Shown here: in pieces, positions 12,449 through 23,660 of the stretch
How the letters are laid out: the number at the start of each line of letters is the position of its first letter
Position numbering within the stretch: the stretch's first letter is position 1
Assembly (NCBI GenBank): GCA_029945375.1
Contig: CM057059.1
Location: 930,001-994,000, forward strand
DNA from: Agaricus subrufescens
Taxonomy: Eukaryota > Basidiomycota > Agaricomycetes > Agaricales > Agaricaceae
DNA: 64,000 bases
Direction: 5' to 3'
Notes under the pieces: model-generated
What the model was told of the DNA's origin: nothing
Seen by the model: only the letters and a program-made list of their open reading frames with translations
Database searches by the model: none
Translations under genes and position numbers: made by a program

Positions 12449-13231
12449 CTATTTTTTGGTCGAGCCAAAACCGCCGAAGCCCATCATTTTAGCCATTTCA
12501 TCATCCGCATTCGATGTAAGGTCTTTCATTAGTTCCAGGCGCGCTTTCTCCTTCTCAGCTTTCTTTTGTTCTTTCTTCTCCTGCCGTAAAAGCTGTTCCT
12601 TGGACTTGATTTCAGCCAACCGTTTGTCAAAGTCGAAAGCTTTAGCATTAGACGCCTCTTTTGTCCTTTCACGTAACATTGCTATTCTGGCTCGTACTTG
12701 TTCCACTGTCGATCGCTCTATTTTGGTAGACTGTCCGAGTGCTCGCAAGTCTATCGCCCAATATTGTGAATATTCTACGTGTAAAAGAATGGTTAAAGAG
12801 GCGTACGTGCTCTGGAATTGATGTGGTCGAGATAGCCAACGCTGTCTTTATATGTTCTATTACAGGTTTCACAGTAGAAGCCGGGTTGTCCTGGGCCTCG
12901 GCCACCGGGATTCTGAACAACCATTGTCTTTCCCAAATTCTTGTCTAGTTCGAGAGGTGCATCTCGAGCTTTCATTAATTCAGTAGGCTTTGGAAGATCT
13001 TTCTTGGGACCTTTCCGGGGTCGCTTTCCTGTATATGCTTTTAGAAAGTTGTGATATATGAAAGACTGGTGTTCACCGACCTTGCTTCATACGTTCCTCA
13101 TTTTCCTGCATGCGTTCCTTTTCCTCGGTATCTTTCTGCTTCGCGCGCTCTGCGTACTCTTCCTTGTCCCATTTCTTGCGAAAGTCCGTGTCTGAGGCTT
13201 TGGTGGCATATGCACCGGATTTGTCTGCCAT
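12449..13231 (-). CDS. SNU23: U4/U6.U5 tri-snRNP protein Snu23 (ZMAT2)
   Basis: Three exons encode about 228 residues. The N-terminus has the hallmark DFRKKWDKEEYAERAKQK. A matrin-type C2H2 zinc finger follows (FYCETCNRTYKDSVGYLDHI, with the last His reconstituted at an exon junction as SRAHLRALGQ). Next come IERSTVEQV, a charged coiled coil, and the C-terminal signature MAKMMGFGGFGSTKK. All are typical of Snu23/ZMAT2, a component of the spliceosomal B complex that helps position the 5' splice site. Such a factor fits the very intron-rich genes around it. The start codon gives MADKSGAYATK. The gene is divergent from the Erd1-like gene with about 270 bp between starts. Confidence 0.92.
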
Positions 13232-13500
13232 GGAAGTTGGAGTTTGTCTGAAAGGCAAAATTATGAGCTGCATGCCACGTGGGTCGTTTCAATCGACACG
13301 CACCGTCGAGAGGGATGGCTTGTACAGTTGACAATAATGAAGGGACTTTGTCAATCAACGGAAGCAGCAAGCAGCGTGGGAGTGACCACTTCGAAAAAGT
13401 GATACGCCTGGACCAGAATACCGGTGCTAATTCCAAACAATCGTCATCGCTGCATGGCTGCGGCCTATACCCTCTTCCTCCGATGCATAATTCTACCATA

Positions 13501-15080
13501 ATGTCTTATTCCCCACTACGCGCAGACACGAATCTCAATCTCACATTACCTTTGCCGTACCGCGTCCTTTGTCTCGTCGGACTGGGAATATTGGGTTGGG
13601 CAACCAACCTCCACGGCCTCTACTTCTCTGGAGTAGACCCCTCAACCACATTGGATCGGTCGGAGGAACAGACATTAGGGAAGGCGTCAAGATCGCATCT
13701 ATATGGCAAGCCCGTCATACCCCCCTACCTGGCTATCTATAAAATATTCTTTGTATATGCGGCCTTCTGCATAATTTCCTGGACTATATACCGCTCCTGC
13801 ACAAGAGGAGATGAAGTTCTTGTTGATGCTTTTGGTTATATCCCCCTCGTTACCATACTTGTAATTGTCATAATCCTCATTTGCCCGATGAATGTGCCCC
13901 TCAGGCGCGAGCGCGAAAAATTTCTACAGTAAGTCCGCACTATGTGTGTTAGCCTTTTTTCTGACGTTTGCAGTGCGCTTGGCCGATGCATCTTCCCGCC
14001 TTCCCATTTGCCGATAGAATTTTCCGACGTTGTATTTGCAGATATCGCCACCTCTTTCGCCAAGGTTCTGGGTGATTTTTGGCTGACCACACTCATGCTA
14101 TTACCGGGAAATACCCTACTTGCAGCACCTCCGGAGGAAGGTTGGCAGAGATGGGTGTTACCAACGATCATGAGGTCGGTTCTTTCTAGAGCTACAACGT
14201 GATTTATCTTTTGATTTGACATGACAGTTTTCCGTACCTCTTGCGTTTTCGCCAATGCTTAATCGAGTACTCTTTACCAAACAACACGAGTCGGCGACCA
14301 CTGTACAACGCGATCAAGTACGCAACCGCTTTCCCTGTCATCTTTCTCTCAGCTGCCCAGAAAGGACCATCACGCCTGGTAACTACGCGCCATGATGATG
14401 ATCTTCGTATCCAATCTTGGTCTGGGACATTTCGTCTATGGCAAGTTGCTCCACTTCCAAGAAGAGTTCTTTGGTGGAGTCTTACCGAGCTCTGATGCCA
14501 CAGGTTAATCATGGCCACCATCAATTCAAGCTATTCATTCTGGTGGGATGTAACCAACGACTGGGGGTTGGACTTGCTGCAAAGGGGGCAGAGACTCACT
14601 GAGTCTGGACACCGCAGGATGCCACCTCGCCAGCTTCTTTTACCTCGGCTTCAATCGCGTTCACACAGTCCCCCCTTAGGTCGCACGTCATTTGACTCCG
14701 AAGTTCCAGACATACTAACAGAAGGGCAACGCCAATCCAACCAGGCGACAGGCACTGGAGCACGGCCCCACCCGTGGGGCTTGCGTTCTGTTCTTCTGTT
14801 CCCCTTGCCCGTTTACCCGCTACTTGTTTTCTTTAACTTAGTTTTAAGGATGACATGGTCAATCAAGTTATCGAGCCACCTGTACTCAGTGACCGACGGA
14901 GGCGCTGGTATCTTTTGGCTAGAAGTAGCTGAGATTTTGAGGCGATGGCTATGGGTCTTCGTTCGTGTAGAGTGGGAGCTGATAAAGAAAGTCCAAAATG
15001 GAGAGACTAGCTGGCGCGCTGGACCGGATGGTACGGGTGCTCACTATGAAATGGCTCCTACGAGTTCCGAAAGTCAATAA
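13501..15080 (+). CDS. ERD1: EXS-domain membrane protein, Erd1-like
   Basis: Four exons, about 450 residues. The N-terminal third has several hydrophobic helices (YRVLCLVGLGILGWATNLHG, IPLVTILVIVIILICPMNVP). The EXS domain follows: FPYLLRFRQCLIEY, NAIKYATAFPVIFLSAAQ, then SYSFWWDVTNDWGLDLL, the order typical of EXS proteins (Erd1, Xpr1/Syg1). The lack of an SPX domain and the modest length fit Erd1, which retains ER and Golgi residents and recycles phosphate from the Golgi lumen. The WWDV.NDWGL motif is restored only if bases 14441-14503 are removed as a GC-AG intron; read through, the frame stops soon after. The last exon contains a low-complexity insert (residues around PPRQLLLPRLQS) before the final transmembrane helices. 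Confidence 0.85.
14441..14503 (+). other. GC-AG intron in the Erd1-like gene
   Basis: The donor is GCAAGT rather than GTAAGT; the acceptor is CCACAG. Removing these 63 nt joins TTTCGTCTATG to GTTAATCATG and yields FRLWLIMATINSSYSFWWD, continuous with the conserved EXS motif. Reading through runs into a stop within about 20 codons. GC-AG is the commonest non-canonical class of spliceosomal intron. Confidence 0.75.
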
Positions 15081-15982
15081 CTTTTTCACGCATGACCATC
15101 GATAGACCAATGATAGACTCATAGATTACGCCGTAAGGATTCTGTTTCCCAGCGCGCGCTTGATAGTTCTTGCTGACTACCTTCTACCCGTAGGTTCCCG
15201 CACTCTTCTGTCATATCCACATTAGTTTTCGTTAAGTTTAGCCCTTAGGGGCAATACATTCGGCTTGACTGCTCAAATACCCTCACGGTTGTCTTCCTGA
15301 AGGCGTTGTGGTTACAATAATGTTTAGGAGTCCCACGTGCTATGGCGCGACAAATAGCAGAGGTCCCATTTGCCTTGATTCTCACAGCTAGGCTCCGAAG
15401 AAGATGACTGTTATGTCCTCCCAGTGCTACAAAGATACTTAAACACGAATCGTCAAGCTGCAAGCGATCCCCCCAAAGTGGCGATGACACCCAGCCAGGT
15501 TATCGAGGCCAAATCAGGAAGAAGTGTGAAAGAGATCAAACAGAGATCAAACTTGTCTAGGAACAGAAATCGTAGTAGGCCCCTACAAGTCTCATCAATA
15601 ACTGCAGTATTCGGTAAGAAGCAAACTAAAAAAAAGGGAACTCACATCGGGACCCCGGAATATCCCTACGTTGTGGGATCACGAATTGGCGTTTTCTGTC
15701 CAACGCCATTTTGGGGTTTTCCTACAACCTACAACCGGCGTATGGCATTCCGCATCCTACGTTTTTTGCCGGCCTGCCCGCCGAATGGTCCAAAATGTCT
15801 CCGGTAGTACATCCAACATTTACAGGGGTATTTCGGAGTCCTCATACATCATATGATCAGTATACCAAGACTTCTCCACTATCCGAGAGATTTCTGAGCA
15901 TAAAAGCCGCCTTGTTGCGCGCGACTGCTCATTCCTCACCTCCCTTTCTCATTATCACTCACCACTTGTAACTCTTTCCAGC
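15081..15982. other. Intergenic region, promoter of formate dehydrogenase
   Basis: About 900 bp between the Erd1-like stop and the formate dehydrogenase start. The plus-strand open frame at 15424-15807 (128 codons) has no recognisable domain and is not supported. The last 80 bp are pyrimidine-rich with a TATA-like element, as expected for a strongly expressed fungal gene. Confidence 0.5.
15900..15906 (+). promoter_or_regulatory. TATA-like box upstream of formate dehydrogenase
   Basis: ATAAAAG lies 77 bp upstream of the ATG at 15983. Between them is a CT-rich leader (CCTCCCTTTCTC, CTCACC), the usual arrangement around transcription starts of highly expressed fungal genes. Based on position and composition only. 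Confidence 0.45.
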
Positions 15983-17703
15983 ATGAAGGTTAGTGATGTT
16001 ACTTCACGTGCTTGGGTCTTACTGACGTTTGTAATGACACTAGGTTCTCGCTATTCTCTACGACGGCGGAGAGGCCGCTAGGCAGGAAAGCCGCCTGCTC
16101 GGAACGACTGAGAACGCGGTACGCAAGCACCATGGTGCCCATTTCAGGATGTATTTTGACACTAGCGACGTGTAGCTTGCCATCGGATCCTGGCTAAAGT
16201 CCTTGGGTCATGAATACATTGGTGAGTTTCAGAAACCTTCACACATATGACCCCTGTTGACATTTGGTGTTACCACAGTATGAATAATTGCTTGTGTACT
16301 GTTTCTGCTGCTCCCCATCTGAACTTTTACTCCCAGGTTTCAAGTAGCAAAGAAGGTGCCAACTCTGACTTCCAGAAGCACATCGTGGACGTGAGTCCCA
16401 AGATTTAACTTCGTGTAATCAAATCAAACCCTTAATTGAATTTCATTATAGGCTGAAGTCCTCATCACAACACCTTTCCACCCTGGGTGAGCCGCTGACA
16501 TGAGATAACGCGGAGAAAGAAGATCTTATGATACTGTTTACTCACGCCGCAGATACCTGACTCGCGACCTGGTTGAAAAGGTGCTGTACCTGTCCATATG
16601 ACTTTAGTGTCTTACTCATTATTATATTCATATGGTCATTTGCTCTTCCGTTTCTTGACGGGTGATCGCGCATGTGTCTCACCTAATTAGGCAAAGAACC
16701 TCAAGTTATGTATCACCGCTGGTGTTGGATCGGACCATATCGATTTGAATGCTGCGGTTGATCACCGTATTCAGGTGTTGGAGGTATGCCGCCCAGTCAC
16801 GAGTAAGGGTCATGTTACTTAGCCTTTTTTTGATATTGCTTCTAGGTTTCGGGCTCCAACGTAGTTTCTGTTGCGGAACATGTTATCATGAGTATCCTCC
16901 TTCTCGTGAGGAATTTCATTCCGGCCCACGAGGTACGCTTTTGTGTAATCCGTTTCCTCCCGGCCTCCGTGATTTATCTCCATTCTGTAATAGATGGTCG
17001 AGCGTGGAGACTGGCAAGTATCTGATATTGCCAGGAACGCATACGATCTTGAGGGTAAGGTTGTCGGAACCATTGGTGCTGGTCGCATTGGTTACCGTGT
17101 CCTTCAACGTCTGCTTCCCTTCAACTGCAAGGAGCTTCTCTACTACGACTATGCCCCTCTTCCCGAAGCAGCTGCCAAATCTGTGAACGCACGCAAGGTT
17201 GACGACCTCAAGGAGTTCGTCTCACAATGTGATGTGATCACAGTCAACTGCCCTCTCCACGAGGGAACTCGTGGACTTGTCAACACCGAATTACTCAAGA
17301 GCTTCAAGAAGGGCGCTTGGCTAGTCAACACAGCTCGTGGTGCCATTTGTGACGCAGATGCTGTCGCGGCGGCGATCAAGAGTGGTCAATTGAACGGATA
17401 TGCTGGTGATGTTTGGAACGTTCAACCGGCACCAAAAGACCACGTCTGGCGTACGATGAAGAACCCGTTGAACGCTGGAAATGGAATGGTTCCTCACTAC
17501 TCTGGTACCACTCTCGACGCCCAGGCTCGTTACGCTGCTGGTGTCAAGAGCATCTTGGAAAACTACTTCAACAACACGCCCCAGGAAGCGCAAAACGTTA
17601 TCGTCGGTTTGGGCAAGTATGAAACCAAGGCTTGTGAGTACCAATCTTAATTCCTCCAACCAAATTTGATCACTTACTGATTTTAATAGACGGTCAACGT
17701 TAA
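15983..17703 (+). CDS. FDH1: NAD-dependent formate dehydrogenase
   Basis: About 360 residues over many short exons (first exon ATGAAG only; exon 2 16044-16118; exon 3 16176-16221). Family signatures in order: [14 protein letters not shown] and LLGTTENA at the N-terminus, [50 protein letters not shown], the Rossmann motif [16 protein letters not shown] with the NAD-binding Asp (YYDYAP), [17 protein letters not shown], then catalytic His in [13 protein letters not shown]. It oxidises formate to CO2 with NAD+, the last step of methanol and oxalate/formate catabolism, and lacks a clear mitochondrial presequence. One junction is odd: exon 3 ends in phase 1 (ATT-G at 16221), while the next exon at 16337 must be read in phase 0 to give [18 protein letters not shown]. 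Otherwise the gene is intact, ending KAYGQR. Confidence 0.9.
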
Positions 17704-17891
17704 ATACTTTCCTACGATGTCATTGATTTATCGCGAATGTATTATATATATCTTCTGACACGCGAAATGCATGAAATTATGTGGAATACAAGGTTTACAA
17801 CAAAGAATTACAGTAAGGTATCTTTCAAATATACAACACGAGAACGATCGCAAGCCCATGACCGATTGAGTGAGAAAAAGCAACCGAGATG

Positions 17892-20274
17892 TCACGATTT
17901 TTTTAGCCGCTTCGCCATGGCTTCATTGAACAATTCCTCCATCTTCTCCGCATTTTTATAGTAGATCGTTGTTTCTGGGTTATAGCTCTTGCAGTTATTG
18001 ATGATAAGATGCATATCTTCCACAAACGAAGCTACCGTGTTGTATTTATCTGCTTTCAGTTTTTTCTCCATTGTTCCAAGGTCTATAAGAAAAAAAAGTT
18101 GATAGACAAGGGCGTCAACGGTTGCAAGAACAATGACAATGGTAAAAAAACACGTCACCCATTGGGTTCTTGATCACATCGTAGTAATCTGGCACATCAT
18201 TAGCGTCTACTGGATGTCGAAACGGCCAGGATCTATTGTTTCGTAATAGATCGTTTAGAGTTGTTTCCATGAAGAGACGATCGGCGTTCTTAGGCGGTGA
18301 AAGACTGACACTGAGTGGAGTTCAGTATATGCGAATCGAACAAGAAAGGTAGAACACGCACTCGGGTACCATGCTGCTCGACCAACCAGATTCCCCTGTA
18401 AAGCCGTTCACTATCGGAAATGCCGGATGACAAGATGTTCGAGAAAACTTACGAAGTCCAGGTACATCCTTTGGATCCACATAAGTTCCTCCAGGTTGAC
18501 CGAGCTGAAATTGAGGCAAGCCAGGATATACGATATGTGACCTGGATATTTGCTTGATTCTGGCTAAGATTGCCTCCTTCTGTTTCACCAATAAAGCTGG
18601 TTTGTTCAGATAGTCCACTTTCCGCAAGAGTTTACACTGCATGATGGTGCCGCCCTCGTAATCTTTGATGTAACCTGCCCAAAGAGAGCGATCTAGCGAG
18701 ATATCTTTCGAAAACCCTTGCTTTTCGAAATAGCCAACAGCATAATTGTCGGCGTATGTCAGGAAATGCATCATATTTGGGTATGCCTTGCGAATGTGGG
18801 CTTTGAAGTGATCCATAAGCATTCCACCATAACCCTAAAATCCGCCACTTAGAAATGTGCGTGAGTTTTATAGCGTAGCTCACCTTCTCCTGATCAGCTG
18901 AGTTGGTGGCGAAAAAGACTATTTCAGCAAATCCTCGATGATCAAAAGGTCGATAACAGATGCCTCCGACAACTTTATAGCCCCGCTTGATAATAGCCAG
19001 GCATTTGGAATTGCAGTCATATACCAGCCGTGCGATATATTCTCGAGGCATTTTGGGTAGTTGCCGCTGAAAGAGGGTCTTGAGGCCTGTCAGAATGACC
19101 CACGAGCGCGGCTGGCCATCATTCTCAATAGGAACTATTTGAATGACACCTTTGCGCATCTCTATAATGGCAGGTTTTTCAGCCTTGACCGCTATCTGGA
19201 TGCACGTCAATTACGTAGAGACTGTGTCTAAGCGAAGAAAATGCGTACAGTGGTTTCTCTCGTCGCATCCACGGGTATTCCAGCGGCAAGACGGTTCAAC
19301 TGGCCTTCGTCCATCCTATCCTCCACTTTGATTTTCATGTCGTACCCGTTGACACCGTTGGGTTGTCTATTCATGCGGGCTTGCTCGTCTCCGGTAGGTG
19401 GAGCGAGAGAGGTTGGCGCAGTATGCGCCTTTTTCAGCAGAGCTGGGTTCTTCTTGCCGCCCTTTTGAGACTTTCCGCTTCTACGGACGGGTCGTGATTT
19501 CGCCGGTAATACCCTCGAGGCCAAAGGCTGCTCGTCGTCATCATCGTCTGCATCACTTAATGACGAGGATGATGACAGCCTAGGTTTTTTGGGTACACGG
19601 GGAGATGAAGGCGAAGGATCGCTGAGGATAGAAGAGGCAGGGGATAAAGCATTGCTCAGTTGAGTGTCTGGAGTGGGCCGGGTTGTTAAGCCGAGGTACT
19701 AAGGGCTACAACAGAGGACAGACCTGGAGAAGACGTAGTGTTCACCAGAGGTTGTGGCCGCAGAGTCATTTGCCTGCGCAAGGAAGTAATATGATCGTTG
19801 ACATAGTCAAAGTCGAGAAGGTATCCCTCGTCCTAGCCGAATAGGTAAGGACAGGATCACAAACGGATGGCTGGGGCATACCTGGTTGATCACAAAGTTA
19901 AGCAAAGGAATGGTGGGTCAATAGAAGCCTACCTGGAGGAGCTCGTCTATCCGGACAGCTACACGGGCACGACGGTCAAACTCTGTTTTGCCAAGCTCGG
20001 CCTCGTTGGCGCCATGATAGATGACGTCGTGGCCGCACTCGCAGAACTCGAGATAAGGGGGAGTGCCCTCGTCGTCGTCTGAGCCATACTGGTCGAGGCT
20101 TGAGAAGAGGGAGTTGAGGGAAGAGTCGTCGGGAACGACGTCGATGCCGAGCGGAGGGCGAAGGCCCTGGCAGTCGGAGCACGAGGAGCACGCAGAATGG
20201 CGGGCGATCTTGAGGGAGGCCTGGATAGAGTCGAGAGCGCGGGGGTTGGACGAGGCGGGGTAGGCCCTCTTCAT
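17892..20274 (-). CDS. GCN5: Histone acetyltransferase Gcn5 (SAGA), with PCAF-like N-terminus
   Basis: Multi-exon gene of roughly 640 residues. The C-terminus is a bromodomain (PDYYDVIKNPMDLGTMEKKL, then INNCKSYNPE with the acetyl-lysine-binding Asn). The middle is a GNAT acetyltransferase domain (VVGGICYRPF, FAEIVFFATNS, KGYGGMLMDHFK for acetyl-CoA, MMHFLTYADNYAVGYFEKQG, YIKDYEGGTIMQC). Before it is a Ser/Lys-rich linker with KKPRLSSSSLS. The first ~110 residues carry two Cys clusters (SACSSCSDCQG and FCECGHDVIYH) resembling the N-terminal region of metazoan PCAF and absent from yeast Gcn5. It is the catalytic subunit of SAGA/ADA, acetylating histone H3. It is convergent with formate dehydrogenase (188 bp) and starts 27 bp from the start of the divergent secreted-protein gene. 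Confidence 0.93.
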
Positions 20275-20301
20275 GGTTCGTCACAGGCTCTGATATGGCC
20301 C

Positions 20302-21260
20302 ATGTCCTGGATCGCCTACCCCCCCTCCGGCCCAGCGACTCTCACCCACTACTCCCTCCCCACCGACTATGTCGCCGCCTGCGGCTGCACCCCCGCCAGC
20401 ACCCACTACCCCACCGCCGCCCTCTCCCAGATGGCTTTTGGCAGTAGCACCGCCTACGGTCAGTACCCCTCGCTCTCAGCCCGGCTCGTCTCATCTTGCT
20501 CTTAGGCCCGGCATGCGGCCAGTGCTTCAGACTGACGCTCCAGAATCCGGTGATAGCGAACCCTCCCTTCCATCCCGCCCCAAAATCCATCACCGTCAAA
20601 ATCACGGATTTGTGCCCATTTACCCCGGACGGCTGGTGCGGCGCTACCGCCGACAAGCCAAATTCGTGCGTCCATTCCGCGTTGCATCTCTGCTACCCTC
20701 GTCTCAAGGGCCTTTAGTGCGGGCGCATACCTTAATTTCGATCTTGCTTACCCCTCCAAAGCTATCCCCGATGACTTTTTTCCATCAGACGAATCTTTAT
20801 ACGGCTACAAGGTTTCTCGACAATCTTTAATTACGCCTTCCCTGTGTGCTGATGTGCTTCCAGGATTTCGGTGTCTGGAATATTACCTACGCAGTCGTTC
20901 CTTGCGATCCAGGCTGGCCTGGATCACAAAACGCGGCTGCTCTCGGCAGTGTAGCAAACTTGGGCACCAGTGTTTGCTGCCCTTCTAATCCCACTGTATG
21001 CCCCTACAATCTTCTTCTCAATGCTCTATATGAACCTCTTTATCCAGGGAAGTCCTAATGATACCTGCCCTTCCTATTCTGACCAGAACGGAATCCCGTA
21101 TGCACATTTGTCCCGCCCAATCTTGGCTCAATGCTAATATATATAAAGGCCCGACACAACTACTAGCAAAACCTATCGTTCCTTCTCTATTCGTCACTCA
21201 CTCCTGCTCAGTCTTGTCTTATACTGTTTGACTACATTCTGTCTATCATTGTACGCCTGA
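20302..21260 (+). CDS. RlpA-like double-psi beta-barrel (expansin/GH45-like) protein, signal peptide not seen
   Basis: Six exons of about 235 residues: VAACGCTPASTHYPTAALSQ, PACGQCFRLTLQNP, SITVKITDLCP, WCGATADKPN, YLNFDLAYPSKAIPDDFFPS, DFGVWNITYAVVPC and NDTCPSYSDQNGIPPDT. The GCGQCF plus KITDLCP combination marks the six-stranded double-psi barrel of expansin, barwin and GH45 relatives. The paired cysteines and the hydrophobic C-terminus (SIRHSLLLSLVLYCLTTFCL, resembling a GPI-anchor signal) indicate a secreted, possibly surface-anchored protein acting on the cell wall or plant polysaccharide. The best in-frame ATG (20302) gives MSWIAYPPSGPATLTHYSLP and no signal peptide. Upstream there is only 27 bp before the Gcn5 start, so the 5' end is either truncated or lies antisense to Gcn5. 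Confidence 0.78.
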
Positions 21261-21425
21261 TGGCGCGATACCCACCCCTGCTATCTTTATTGAGATTTAT
21301 TTTTGGATCGCCACTTGTATGTAGGGTATATAATGCTTCAATAAAACCCTGTTGTTGCTTTACGCCATACGTTTTCTGATATAACCAAACAGTTTGTACA
21401 GGACAATACGACGACAGGGGAAATC

Positions 21426-23086
21426 TCACAGGTCATCAGACCCTCGAATGGGTCCGTACTTGGCATCCTTGCCTTTCAATAGTCGTCTCAGGCACCGCTC
21501 ACCTCCAAACCACAAGAAGAAAGCAACAATGACGCCGACGAAGATGATTCCAGAAGCCAACATCTTCCAGTCCACCGAGTTTGGCAGCATGGTCTCGGCC
21601 TCCGTCACCTTCGTCTCGTCAATGGCAACATTCGATGTAGGCTCTGTCTTCGGGGATGTGATATCACCCTCAACGATTTCATTTACGGGGGTAGGTGTAC
21701 CATCGACATTAGAGTCCTGTTAATAACAAATATGCTTATATTGGTACGGGAATCATTTTAAGCGATAGAGAGCAATTAGAGCTCAGCGCGGAGGGGTACC
21801 TCTTTTCCGTCCTCGTCGTAGACAGTCTCAACAGGGAGCTATGAAGGTGAAAAGAGGAAAACTATCAACCAACAAACACGAGGAATTACTACAAGCTTGA
21901 CATACCTCGCCACAGTCAGCAATGACGATATCTACCAAAGGACGATCTTGGCTTCCAGTCTTGGTAGCCTCTGTTTTGAGCAATTATCATTCAGCAATGT
22001 TACTCTGAGACGTCAAGTTCTAGAACTCTACCGATTATGCGGACGACGTCCATGCCCTCAATAACCTTGCCAAAAACGACCTAAAGACAGTCACCTCAGT
22101 CTTGCCTCTCAAGGTCAAAGATAAGATGAGTAACATACGTGACGGTTATTCAGCCAGCTGGTAACAACGGTAGTGATGAACTACAAAGATACATGAGCAA
22201 ACTACGCGAAGTAGCTTTGTGAAAAGGGATGGGCTTACGAATTGAGAACCTATCGAACAAGGACAAATAAACGTTCAGCAATGAGGAATTAAGAATGACA
22301 GAGGGAAAAGACCTTACCATTGGTGTCCTTTCCTGAGTTAGCCATCGAAAGAATGCCGGGGCCAGTGTGCTTGAGTTTACTAAAGGTGTTCCATTAGACC
22401 AGAGAAAGGCAAAAACAGTAATGGCAGCTTACAAATTCTCATCGGCGAAGCTGTTTCCGTAGATGGACTGTAAAATATTAGCACCGTTGAAAGAACTGAA
22501 CTTAGAACCGCGCTCACAGTTCCACCAGTACCATCCCCGCGCGCTACGTATTCAGGTCAACGAAAACCAGGGTGCCATCAAACAAGGCACACTTACTGAA
22601 GTCACCACCCTGAATCCTAGGCAAGGGCATTTATCGTCAGGTGATGCTAACCCTCGGTAATAACGACAGCGCACGCACATAAAGTCCTTAATGACACGGT
22701 GGAATTTCGAGCCTTTGTAGCCGTAGCCGAGTTCGGTACCGTCCTTCTTTGTGTTAGATGCGAGAGCTCGGAAGTTCTCAACTGTTTTTGGTACGGTCTG
22801 TAGAGTGAATAACGTCATCAGAATCTAATACAAATTTGTTCCTTTTTGCAACACGTACGCCACCGTAGAGACCCATAACAACTGAAAAAAAATGCGGCGG
22901 TCAGTCTGAGGATCTCAATGTGAGCAAGAGAAGACACGCACTTCTTCCGAGATTGTCATCGCCCTGTTTCATGTCGAAGTACACCTTGTGGGTGATTTTG
23001 GGGCCTTTGGCGGCTTCTACGGACTGCGCGCAGAAGAAGGTGGCCACGGATACCACGATGAATGCAAAAACGACACGGCCGAACAT
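21426..23086 (-). CDS. Cyclophilin (peptidyl-prolyl isomerase), secretory, with C-terminal membrane anchor
   Basis: About 290 residues in many exons. An N-terminal signal peptide ([20 protein letters not shown], then [19 protein letters not shown]) is followed by a full cyclophilin core: [63 protein letters not shown] and [14 protein letters not shown]. The catalytic Arg (FHRVIKDF) and the active-site residues of the FITT/W region are present. A linker of about 60 acidic/Pro/Thr residues leads to one transmembrane segment ([20 protein letters not shown]) and a short basic tail ending GSDDL. This is the CypB-type of the secretory pathway, assisting protein folding in the ER, here tethered to the membrane. 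The C-terminal anchor distinguishes it from HDEL-bearing soluble forms. Convergent with the double-psi barrel gene (165 bp). Confidence 0.9.
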
Positions 23087-23660
23087 CTTTAGTGGTGGTT
23101 TAAGGAAAGGAAAGGATTCGTGTCGTGTTTAGATGTTAGACGTGGCGACAAGGGTCCTCCTCTGATCGCTCTCACGTGGAGGGAAAAACTGAATTGGGAC
23201 TCAGTCAGCTTACGAGTCCGAGTCGGTCCCGCAGCCGTACAGAGTCCTCTACCAAGTAAGCTTGAACGCAGAAACGGTAAGTCGTTTGCCAGGGTACTAG
23301 GCAGAATCTTTGACGGGTTTGCACGAATCGGTGGGTGAACGCCACCATGGAAATAATTATCCCAAGTTGGCCTGAGTCCGCGTTGCTCGAGTGTTCAACA
23401 TGAGAAGATTGTTTTTGCGGCGTACTTCCGAAGAATTGTCTTACGACAGAATCATAGCCTCAACTCTCCAGCAGCGTCAATTGTTTGTAAGAAATTCATC
23501 CGTGGATGCTTCTCGATGTTCTGATGAAGAATAATTTATCCGATTCGTTTAACATATCTAAACTTTGGCGTCCAGCACACGGCAGTCACAGTGAATCGAA
23601 GAAATCATGAATAAGATATGTCACAATCCCAAAAAGAAGCTGCAAAATAATTGGAGTGAA
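23087..23660. other. Intergenic region
   Basis: About 570 bp between the cyclophilin start and the stop of the Dbp7 gene (both minus strand), so it should hold the cyclophilin promoter and the Dbp7 terminator. I see no motif, repeat or supported open frame in it. Confidence 0.5.

Noticed and set aside
15424..15807. 127-codon plus-strand open frame upstream of formate dehydrogenase
   Set aside because: No recognisable family; overlaps other frames of similar length, so likely chance.
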